A DNA stretch of 64,000 bases from Capra hircus (lineage: Eukaryota; Chordata; Mammalia; Artiodactyla; Bovidae). The notes below the pieces were generated by a model. That model had not been told where the DNA came from, ran no database searches, and saw only the letters and a list, made by a program, of their open reading frames with translations. Of the stretch, positions 56,101 through 64,000 are shown one piece after another (within the stretch, counting starts at the first letter, position 1; each line of letters starts with the position of its first letter). The position numbers and the translations under genes were made by a program. Location: NCBI RefSeq assembly GCF_001704415.2, contig NC_030826.1, positions 33,971,324-34,035,323 on the forward strand, written 5' to 3'.

Positions 56101-59100
56101 TTTAGAATTATTTAATCAAGGAAAATTAGCCTGACCATTGTAGACAATACAATGTCTTTTAAGAAAAACTGTTTCTATGACCTAAAGATCACTGGTGACA
56201 GGTTATCATTTTATAATTCTTAAGGAAGTCTATTTTTTATAAAACATGGTCCCCATGTTAGCTGTCTATGACAAGAGACAAGCTAGTATACCGTCGTTTA
56301 AATATAAAAGGCATCATGGAGCCAGAATTAGAATGGTATTCATATCACTATGGCTTTGGCTTTGAAGAGCTGTATTTGTTTATTTCTTTTCAATCTGCTG
56401 GTTTGGGGAGGGTGTGTGTGTGTGTGTGTGTGTGTGTTTAGCTTCACAGCAGAGCTGAGAGGAGGGTACAGAGGTTTCCCACACACACCCTGCCTCAACA
56501 CAGCCCCCCAACAACCCCCTTGGATGGCACCTTTGTTACAGTTGACAGGATACATGAGATCATCTTTACCCAGAGTCCCAAGTTAGCATTAGGGTTCACC
56601 CCGCTCTTGTGCATTCTGTGGGTTTGCGTGAATGTGTACCTGTACCCACTGTTATGACCCCATGCAGAGTATTCTCACTGCCGCCAAAGCCCCGTGCTTT
56701 GCCCATTCATCCTCCCTTCCCCCCACCCTCCGACAACCACTTTTTTTCTCTTTGATAGAAGTTATACAAGTTCCCTACTTTGACTTGGCAAATCTAATTG
56801 CTAAAAGGCTGATGTAAAGTGGATAACCAACAAAGACCTATTGTGTATCACGTGGAACTCTACCCAATATTATGTGCCAGCCTGCATGGGATGGGGCTTT
56901 GGCAGGGAAATGGATACACGTCTGTGTGTGGCTGAGTCCCTTTCCCATTCACCTGAACTGTCACAACATTGTTAAATTGGCTGTACCCCAATTCAAAATA
57001 AAAAGTTTGACGTTTAAAGAAAAACAAGGCTAATGTGAATTTTGTCTTCATTCAGAACGTCACCATGGTAATGACCTCAGTCTCAGGACACTTGCTGGCC
57101 CATGATTTCCGGATGCAGTTTCGCAAATGGTCAGTTCAATCTCTGGGGGCAGAACATTCTGATTATTACAGTGACCTGTAAAGCATCACGGGAAGTCTGA
57201 GGCATGTCAGTGTTAGGTAACTTACAGCAGTAAGATGACTGAGTCCATCCGGCTACTGTAGCAAAACACAGGCGGTGGGTGTCTTGTGCAGGACAGAAAC
57301 ACATTTCTCCCACTTGCAGAGGCCAGAGATCGGAGTGCCGGGTGGTCTCGAGAGCCGGCCAGGGTCCTTTATAAGAGCTCGAGTGGCCTCCAGGAGGCCC
57401 CACCTTCTGGCAACGTCCCACAGTTGCTGGGATTCCAGCCTGTGAATCTAGGAAGACACAAACAGCAGATACCATGGCAGTGACCTAGGATTAACTTGTT
57501 TGCTGTGAATTTTCACCACATGCTTAGAATAAATACACACTTTCAGGTGTGTTCCCCAAAATACCCAGACCCCTGACCGAGCAGGGATTGAACCAGGGCT
57601 GTATAGTGAAAATGCCAAGTCCTAGCCACTGGACAACTCGGGAACTCTCCACCCAGACCTTGGGTTGCATTTACCCTGTTGCGGATATGCAGGAAAGAGC
57701 TCCAGAATTTCTTCTCAGCAGATCCTGTTAATCCCCAGGGGAAGTGCTTCTCCGAAGGTCACAGTCTCACTCATGTCCTCTGGCTTTTTCTCGGGGCCTG
57801 TGTCTGGAGGGGACACACCACCAGGGCTCTGGGATGGCTTTCTCCCTCCTGCGCTGAGTCAGGATTTTGTGTTTTCCTTTCCAGGCAGAGCTGCAATCCT
57901 CTTGTCCTCTTTGAAGCAGAAATTGAAAAGTACTGCCCAGAGAATTTTGTAGACATCAAGGTAGGATCTTGGGAGACGTGTGGCCCTGCAGTTGAATAAC
58001 CACCACGTATTTAAACGGAGAGACTTCTGTATTTTGATGGCATTAGAACTGAGGTTTTCCACTAAACAAGGCACCATGGTTTAAAACATTCCCGTCCATT
58101 CTGTAGAGGTGAAGCCACTTTGGCTAAGTGGCCTAGGGCCCGGGTGAGCGTTTTTGTGGACTGTGGCCGCCGAGGAGATCTTGGGGATGAGCGTGCTTCA
58201 GTCAGAGCAACTCCTGCTGTCGCCGCACTGGAGGGAGAGCCTGCAGCCCCTGAGTGGCCATCTGGTCCTGAGCTCTGGTTTCTCAGGCTGTTGGGGCACC
58301 TGTCCTTGGTCCACTCCCGACTAGGGGCCCTTCTTGGGATGAATCTCAATTCAGGGTTGATTTTTTTTTTTTTTAACCCAGGACATGGTCAGAACTCCTA
58401 GAGCTGAAAGTGTGTGTTAGAGCCAAGTTTCAGGGCTCCTCACGTGGGTGTCGTGATATAAACCCTGTCTTCTATGAGCTCCCGGGCAGGCTGGCTGCTC
58501 TGGTGACCTAGCCTCCTCAGTGCACCCGGTGGGGATAGGCCTCGCCGAGCTGGCATCTCGAGGAGCCTCAGCAGCACTGGGCAGGTCCAGTGCAGAGCTG
58601 TCGGGTGGTCGCTCTGCAGGTCCTGCTCTTACCCTCTTATCCCAACCGGGCATTTCAGAAAACTCTGGAGCGAGAGGCCCGGCAATGCCAGGCCCTGGTG
58701 ATCTGGACCGACTGTGACAGAGAGGGTGAAAACATTGGGTTTGAGGTCATCCACGTGTGCAAGGCCGGTGAGTATCTGAGGCCACAGTGGGTGGTGCTCA
58801 GCCCAGGTCACCCTGCCAGACTCACCAGCCGTGTGTCAGGGGCTCGGCCACCACAGCCCGGGGCTTGTTGCCTGTTTGGTCCAAGCTGTACGATACCTGG
58901 AAGTTAAATAACCATTGACATCCACCGAAATGATTTCAGGTAAGTGAGAGGGTGACTTGAAGGCCGCTGCTGGGCTTCAGAGAGTGGGAGTGCTTTTCCC
59001 TAAAGGCCCAAGACAGCAAGGGACATGGGCGTTCTCGCGAGGCTCACCAGGCTGCTTCAGCTGGTGGCTGAGATGCATTCAGCCCCTGTTTCTGACAGCT

Positions 59101-62100
59101 CTCAGCCTGGCCACCACAAGGCTTCCCTCTTAGGCGGCACGTGGCTAATTTAACTGAACCAGTGAAGCTGGATACCACAGCCTCTTGGACTGGTTCACCC
59201 CCGCCAGGGTTCAGGGTGATTTGGGAGCAGCGAGCCCTTGTAACCAGCCCTGCCCTGTGCCCCTTTTGTTTCGCAGTGAAGCCCAGCCTGCAGGTGCTGC
59301 GAGCCCGTTTCTCTGAGATCACCGCCCGCGCCGTCCGGACGGCATGTGAAAACCTCACGGAGCCCGACCAGAGAGTGAGCGACGCCGTGGATGTGAGACA
59401 GGAGTTGGACCTGCGGATCGGTGAGGAGGGGGCTTGGGGGTGGGGGGCCAGGGCTCGGGCGCACATCCAGCTGTGACCTTGCCATCTGCGGTGTCTCCTT
59501 CCGTCCGTCCTCTCTGCCAGGGGCGGCCTTCACCAGGTTCCAGACGCTGCGGCTGCAGAAGATCTTCCCTGAGGTGCTGGCGGAGCAGCTTATCAGCTAC
59601 GGCAGCTGCCAGTTCCCCACCCTGGGGTTCGTGGTGGAGAGGTTCAAAGCCATTCAGGCGTTTGTGCCAGAAGTCTTCCACAAGATCCGAGGTTTGGGCC
59701 AGGACCTGTGGGGCAGCTCGGCTGCTGGTCCAGGGGGTGGTTTGTGCCTTGCCATCTTTGCCCCCTTGTCATGTGTCTGAGGTGGCTCTTGCTCTCCCTG
59801 TGATGGGCCTCTCTCCCCAAGTCATGGCCTTCCTGTGTCCCCGACAGTGACTCATGACCACAGGGACGGCGTGGTGGAGTTCAGCTGGAAGAGGCATCGT
59901 CTCTTCAACCACACGGCGTGTCTCGTCCTCTACCAGCTGTGCATGGAGGTGAGAAGGTCTAAGAAGGTGGTGATCTGAGACGACTGTCCTGGGACTTCCC
60001 AAGCTGCTCTTCTCTGTCCCGTGTCCCACGGGACTGCAGTTTCCAGCATGCATCTCAGGGCATTAGCTTTTGGCGCCAGTAAGACCCCATGAAAACAGTT
60101 TTGATGTGGAAGGAAAGACTTGTAGAACTTTCAGGTGAAACCAGGAGTATTAATAAATGTGTAGCTGGAATCTGTCCCCAAGCAGTGCACTCTCACCAGA
60201 GGCAGATAAGGACCCGCTAGGCCAGCCAGGAACCACAGATCCTGGAGCTGGAAGCTGGGGAACTGGGTAGAAGCAGGTCCTCTGCAGGCCCTGATAGCTG
60301 GGGAAGATGCTTGGCCGGTCACGGTGACGTCAGCTTTCCCTATCTTCCCAGGATCCCAGGGCGACGGTGGTAGAGGTCAGGTCCAAAGCCAAGAGCAAGT
60401 GGAGGCCTCAAGCTTTGGACACTGTGGTATGTTCTGGATGGGAGTTGGTGGGGGGAGCCCTGGCGTCCATGGGGGGCACTGGCTTCTGCTGCAGAAGGTG
60501 CCCAGGGGCATCTGTCTTCCTGGTGCCACACAGGAAGGAAAACAGACCCCAGAGCAGGACCTGCTCGAGCAGCTAATAAACATGACGTAACTGCTCCGTG
60601 CGGGGTGTGGGGAACAAGCAGGGAGAGAAGTCACCGACCCGTCCTTAGGTGGTTGCTGCTGCGGTTTTGGTGTTGTCCTCTGTTTTCCCTGTCTTTTTTA
60701 AGCGTTGTTATTGGAGTAGCTAGTTTTTTCCACCGAAGTGGAAAAGCATTTTCTTTGTTTCTGCAAAATCTGTGTAAACCTCGTTTTGTATACCCAGTTT
60801 TTGAACCTGCCCCCAAATAGGGCATCTCAAATTTTGTGACCCCAGGAAAAGCTGCCTAGCAGGATGCCTTAGGGTGCCGCTTCCCAGTCCCTACTCTCCA
60901 GGAGAGTCCAGGGTGTGTTCACTCTGAAGGTGGAGCCTGTGGGACAGCAGGGGCAGTGGGGGTTACAGGCTGTGTACAGTGGACCTGAGTATGTCATCCC
61001 TTGCTGGTTGGCATGCTCAGACGTGTGGCCAGCATTGTTTTCAGAGGTGCCCCCCCCACCAAGGGACAGGATAGCTGGTGACCCCCTGAATGCCTGCACA
61101 GATGTTTGTCATCAGGGGAGGCCCCAAGATCTGGATGGTGTCCCCAGAGTGCAGGTCCCAGACTGCAGCAGCGGAATAAGTCCTTTAGCCATTGTTAGAA
61201 ACGCAGTTCCTGGCCCCGCCCCTGTCCAGCCCTCCTTGTCAGATCCCCTACTGCCTGTGCCTAGGAGTGTGTCCACTCCTGTACCCACTCATTTTGGCTT
61301 CTGCACTCAGAGCCTGACAACCCCTGGGCGGTGGCCTGAATGCCCGACGGGCCTGGAATCCTTTCCCAGCACAGCCTTTTACATGTGTGTGACGCAGCCA
61401 GGGTGATGGCCGCGGGGTGCTGAAGAAGAGGGTGTGGATGTTGTGTTCTCTGACCCATGCTCTGCCACACGTCTGACAGGAGCTGGAGAAGCTGGCATCT
61501 CGGAAGTTGAGGATAAATGCTAAAGAAACCATGAGGATTGCAGAAAAGCTCTACACCCAAGGGTAAGCCTGAGTGCTCATTTGGGAAGAGAGTCTGATGC
61601 GTCTAAATCAGGGTGAAGCATCTTAGAACTTGAGCTCGTGGGGAAGCCAGACTGTCTAGATGTCACCAGCTCTCCGTGGAGAGATTTTGGCCTTGTCTTT
61701 TTTTCTGATGGAAAAGGCATGTCAGAGTCACTTACAACCTAAAATAAGAACCCACAGAGTATGTTCAGATCCCTCTGCTGACCTCTCATAGACGGGCCAC
61801 GGGGACCCTGGCAGGGGCGGGCGGCACATTTGGCGCTTGTGTGCCTGTGGGAGGACGGGGCTGGAGTGGGCGGCCTGGAACCAGCTCTGACCCCTGGGAG
61901 TGACCCACAGGAGTGCCTGCTGCTCCTCCCCTTGGGACCTCGTCTCGGGACTTCCCCAGCGTTGGGCACCACGATGTCTTGGATCAGATGGGCTGCTACT
62001 GGGGTCACCAGTGTCCTTAGGTCAGTTCAGTTTCTCGACCACTTCAGCTGTTTCTCATTGTGTGTGTTTGGCCTTCTTTAGGTACATCAGCTATCCTCGA

Positions 62101-63527
62101 ACTGAAACGAACATTTTCCCCAAAGACCTAGACCTGGCGGCACTGGTGGAGCAGCAGATCCCGGATCCACGCTGGGGGGCCTTTGCTCGAAACATTCTAG
62201 AGCACGGTGGCCCCACCCCACGCAATGGAAATAAGTCTGACCAAGCGCACCCTCCCATCCACCCCACCAAATACACTGACAGCCTGCAGGTGGGTATTCC
62301 TGGCCGACTGCCGCGGGACCCACAAGGAGGTCAGGGCTCAGGCCTGGGTTCAAGCTGCTCTGTGGGCTCTGACTTCAGGAACAGCGTGACTGAAAATTTG
62401 TCTTTATTGTGGGGAAGAGATGTCATATCAACACTCTCTTCCCACAGTCTGCGCCTGGTTTCACTGAGGGATCCCACAGGGGCTGTGGCCCATCCAGGCC
62501 CTGCTGCACGCTGTCCCCTCCCTCCACTGCTTCCCTGACCCTCCCGCGGACCAAGCGGCCCTTCGCTGAGCCGTCACATAGCCCCCACCTTCTCCCCCCG
62601 AGACTGGGCTGGTCGTGCAGCATGATGTCTGATGGTCGTGTGCGTGTGCTGTATTTGCTGGGTTTGCTTTGAAGGATTGTATTCGACAGTCGTTTGCACA
62701 GTGGCTGTGTGTGTGGATGTCACGTCTCCCTTGCAGATGTTCTTAGAGGAGGATTTGGGATCTGAGTGGGAATGTCTTACAGGCTCCTGCCAGGGGGCCT
62801 CACTGTGTCTCTAGTTACTGAAAGGGCAGAGGTTGCCGTGAACCCTGTGTTTATGGTAGGTCTGGGGCTGCCTAAGTGTCTTCACTCTGCATGTCCTGCA
62901 TACACGGGCCCTCTTGGAAACTTGTTTTCACCTTTTTTCCTGCTCAGACAGGCTTTACATCAGAGGAGTTGGTTTCCAGTCTTGGGGGAAGGGGACTCCA
63001 CTTGTGAAGTGTATGGGCCTGAACCCACAAGCAGCGGGGATTTGCCTGCCCTGCACAAGGGTGTGGAGCTCTGGGCTGGGAGGCAGCACTGGCCAGACAG
63101 CGTCTGGAGGAGCTTGGGTTCTTCTGCCCTTAGGGGGATGAACAGCGACTGTACGAGCTCATCGTCCGCCACTTCCTGGCCTGCTGCTCCCAGGATGCCC
63201 AGGGCCAGGAGACCACTGTGGAGATCGACATCGCGCAGGAGCGCTTCGTGGCCCATGGCCTCATGATCCTGGCCCGGAACTATCTGGATGTGTACCCGTA
63301 TGATCGCTGGAGTGACAAGGTGACGCATCTGGGCGGGGGACCGTCCTAGTCCTGGCTCGGGCCAGGTGGGCTGACCGTTGCGTCTCTGCCCCTGTAGACC
63401 CTCCCTGTCTACGAGGAAGGCACCTACTTTCAGCCCAGCACTGTGGAGATGGTGGATGGGGAGACCAGTCCCCCCCAGCTGCTCACCGAGGCTGACCTCA
63501 TTGCCCTCATGGAGAAGCACGGCATTG
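49980..63527 (+). CDS. TOP3A: DNA topoisomerase III alpha, exons 1-13 (gene continues off the window)
   Basis: A type IA topoisomerase that passes single strands through a transient nick. With BLM, RMI1 and RMI2 it dissolves double Holliday junctions, and in mitochondria it separates replicated mtDNA. Thirteen coding exons: 49980-50159, 55930-55989, 57056-57129, 57885-57960, 58659-58767, 59277-59420, 59521-59691, 59848-59948, 60352-60426, 61480-61562, 62082-62289, 63134-63319 and 63398-63527 (1,597 nt, 532 codons plus 1 nt). TOPRIM residues E41 (VAEKNDAAKG) and D148/D150 (WTDCDREGEN) are present, as is catalytic Tyr-362 in YISYPRTETN (62092-62094). Two starts: Met-1 opens an Arg-rich mitochondrial leader; Met-26 at 50055 in GCTGCCATGG gives the nuclear form. 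The zinc-finger C-terminal half lies beyond 64000. Confidence 0.97.
50160..51490 (+). other. TOP3A intron 1, 5' part
   Basis: The first 150-300 bp continue the CpG island. After that no repeat, RNA gene or exon was recognised. Confidence 0.5.
51967..52190 (-). mobile_element. Bov-tA SINE
   Basis: Antisense Bov-A body (TGCTAAGTTGCTTCAGTTG) and antisense tRNA head ending ACCACCTGGGAATCCC. Inserted in the L1. The flanking TTATCACYAT appears on both sides (about 51952 and 52194). Confidence 0.88.
52208..53268 (-). mobile_element. BovB LINE 3' fragment, about 1.06 kb
   Basis: Minus-strand frames read BovB ORF C-terminal text (CFLRNLYAGQEATVRT, then RKGVHQGCILSPCLFNLY near 53120, RRGRQRIRWLDGI near 52340). 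Short indels break the frame. Flanked by ATCACCATCCT and ATCACCATACT, consistent with a target duplication in the L1. Confidence 0.9.
53721..55020 (+). other. TOP3A intron 1, nothing recognised
   Basis: No exon, RNA gene or clear repeat was identified. Confidence 0.4.
55022..55146 (+). mobile_element. Bov-A SINE fragment
   Basis: GGAAATGGAAACCCACTCCA to GAAGCGACTTAGCAGCAGCG: one Bov-A2 second unit. Confidence 0.85.
55490..55590 (-). repeat. MIR-like fragment
   Basis: GATTCAGAAAGGTGAATGAC and TTGCCCACGGTCCCCAG resemble the MIR core. Orientation uncertain. Confidence 0.45.
55930..55989 (+). CDS. TOP3A: TOP3A exon 2, residues 61-80
   Basis: Reads REGLSRFNKIYEFDYHLCGQ. Acceptor TTTCTAG|, donor CCAG|GTAGGT. 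Sixty nt, phase 0 at both ends, so skipping it would keep frame. Confidence 0.95.
56412..56437. repeat. (GT)n microsatellite
   Basis: An uninterrupted GT dinucleotide run of about 13 units in TOP3A intron 2; a likely polymorphic marker. Confidence 0.9.
56819..57025 (+). mobile_element. L1-BT 3' end insertion next to TOP3A exon 3
   Basis: Sense L1 3' end (TATTATGTGCCAGCCTGCAT, then CACCTGAACTGTCACAACAT and AATAAAAAG). Target duplication AAGGCTRATGTRAA at 56805-56818 and 57026-57039, with two differences. The downstream copy lies in the branch-point region of exon 3. Confidence 0.85.
57056..57129 (+). CDS. TOP3A: TOP3A exon 3, residues 81-105
   Basis: Reads NVTMVMTSVSGHLLAHDF to RKW. Donor ATG|GTCAGT splits the Trp codon. 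The 3' end of an L1 insertion lies only about 30 bp upstream of the acceptor. Confidence 0.95.
57555..57650 (-). mobile_element. CHR-type SINE fragment
   Basis: GAGCAGGGATTGAACCAGGG and CCTAGCCACTGGACAACTCG are antisense tRNA-SINE text. In TOP3A intron 3. Confidence 0.7.
57885..57960 (+). CDS. TOP3A: TOP3A exon 4, residues 105-130
   Basis: Reads QSCNPLVLFEAEIEK to FVDIK. Acceptor TTTCCAG|, donor CAAG|GTAGGA. Confidence 0.95.
58659..58767 (+). CDS. TOP3A: TOP3A exon 5, residues 131-167, TOPRIM acidic motif
   Basis: Contains ALVIWTDCDREGENIGFE with D148 and D150, which bind the catalytic metal. Donor GCCG|GTGAGT. Confidence 0.96.
59277..59420 (+). CDS. TOP3A: TOP3A exon 6, residues 167-215
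   Basis: Reads KPSLQVLRARFSEITA to VSDAVDVRQELDLRI. Acceptor TTTCGCAG|. Confidence 0.95.
59521..59691 (+). CDS. TOP3A: TOP3A exon 7, residues 215-272
   Basis: Reads AAFTRFQTLRLQKIFPE, then LISYGSCQFPTLGFVVERF. Donor CGAG|GTTTGG is a weak donor (GTTTGG). Confidence 0.94.
59848..59948 (+). CDS. TOP3A: TOP3A exon 8, residues 272-305
   Basis: Reads THDHRDGVVEFSWKRHRL to LYQLCME. Donor GGAG|GTGAGA. Confidence 0.95.
60352..60426 (+). CDS. TOP3A: TOP3A exon 9, residues 306-330
   Basis: Reads DPRATVVEVRSKAKSKW to ALDTV. Donor TGTG|GTATGT. Confidence 0.95.
61480..61562 (+). CDS. TOP3A: TOP3A exon 10, residues 331-358
   Basis: Reads ELEKLASRKLRINAKET to EKLYTQ. Donor AAGG|GTAAGC. Confidence 0.95.
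62082..62289 (+). CDS. TOP3A: TOP3A exon 11, residues 358-427, catalytic tyrosine
   Basis: Tyr-362 (TAT, 62092-62094) in YISYPRTETN forms the covalent 5'-phosphotyrosine in this family. HPPIHPTKY follows near the end. Donor GCAG|GTGGGT. Confidence 0.97.
63134..63319 (+). CDS. TOP3A: TOP3A exon 12, residues 428-489
   Basis: Reads GDEQRLYELIVRHFLACC to YPYDRWSDK. Donor CAAG|GTGACG. Confidence 0.95.
63398..63527 (+). CDS. TOP3A: TOP3A exon 13, residues 490-533
   Basis: Reads TLPVYEEGTYFQPSTVEM to ALMEKHGI. Donor ATTG|GTCAGT. It is the last exon in the window; 63528-64000 is intron with no recognised feature. Confidence 0.94.
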
Positions 63528-64000
63528 GTCAGTAGCTGGTCGTCATGGGAACTGGTACTTCTTAGCTGAAGGGAGGCTGTCTTTTCCTCCATACTTTGTA
63601 GCTGAAGGGTGGCTCAGGAGCAGTGAAGAACTTGCCTCAGGGCACAGAGTGTGTCAGCTGTGAACCCCTGGGTCCAGGTGACGCCACAGTTGGCACCCTT
63701 GGCCGCAGCCCTGTGCGTCCACATGTGGACACAGGTGCTCCCCATCACTCGGACTCACCTGGGCCACGCTGACCAGTGTTCTTGGCCCTCACAGGAATTT
63801 GTTGGGTTTTGTTTTACATTTAGCAAGGTACCAACGTTTAAAACTGAAGACCCACGTAAAAACGGGTACCTTCATCTTCAGGAGCATCGGGTTGGCAGCT
63901 TGGCAGCCGAGAGTGGTGGTGGTTTTCTGGCACTAACGCTTGGCTTTGTTCACCTGCTCAGCACGTGCAGGGCCCCTGTGCAATCTGAGTCTGCCTCTTG

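Noticed and set aside
62960..63592. A 210-codon minus-strand frame
   Set aside because: It is the antisense shadow of TOP3A exons 12 and 13.
1..64000. CRISPR arrays, operons, tRNA or rRNA genes, or a novel defence-type system
   Set aside because: The window is vertebrate nuclear DNA with three ordinary spliced genes. tRNA-like stretches are SINE heads, and no regular spaced repeat array was seen.

Overview
This is nuclear DNA from a ruminant. The repeats show it: BovB (RTE-type) LINEs, Bov-tA and Bov-A2 SINEs, CHR-type tRNA SINEs and L1-BT 3' ends are scattered throughout. Cattle or a close relative is the best guess, but sheep, goat or another bovid cannot be excluded. The right 60% holds three adjacent genes in an order known from mammals (human 17p11.2): SHMT1 (+), SMCR8 (-) and TOP3A (+, cut by the right edge). 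All exons were placed by hand from reading frame, GT/AG splice sites, codon phase and remembered family sequence.

Layout. 1-25.6 kb is intergenic and repeat-rich. It contains a promoter-like segment near 2.0-2.65 kb with a perfect inverted pair of CCAAT boxes, a Tigger-like DNA transposon piece, L1 and HAL1-like LINE pieces, and a mosaic at 17-21.6 kb in which a broken class I endogenous retrovirus lies antisense beside a 1.8 kb BovB LINE. 25.6-26.25 kb is a CpG-rich TATA-less promoter with the untranslated first exon of SHMT1. Eleven coding exons follow (31892-40166), giving 484 codons with every active-site residue I checked present. SHMT1 and SMCR8 converge, and their best poly(A) signals imply that the 3' UTRs overlap by roughly 150 nt. 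SMCR8 has two coding exons (49214-46852 and 44612-44159), 938 codons. A short CpG-rich interval of about 0.77 kb separates the SMCR8 and TOP3A start codons and looks like a shared bidirectional promoter with ETS, YY1 and ZNF143-like motifs. TOP3A exons 1-13 (533 of about 1,000 residues) run to 63527; the gene continues off the window.

Function. The genes are not one pathway. SHMT1 feeds one-carbon units to nucleotide synthesis. SMCR8 is the DENN partner of C9orf72 in autophagy and lysosome signalling. TOP3A is a type IA topoisomerase acting in the nucleus and mitochondria. Their link here is physical: shared promoter DNA between SMCR8 and TOP3A, shared 3' DNA between SHMT1 and SMCR8.

I found no undescribed gene system. 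The most useful new observations are an L1 insertion whose target-site duplication doubles the probable branch-point segment of TOP3A exon 3, a 6-codon upstream ORF whose stop overlaps the mitochondrial start of TOP3A (ATGA), the CCAAT inverted repeat at 2.2 kb, and several layered repeat insertions that can be ordered by their target-site duplications.
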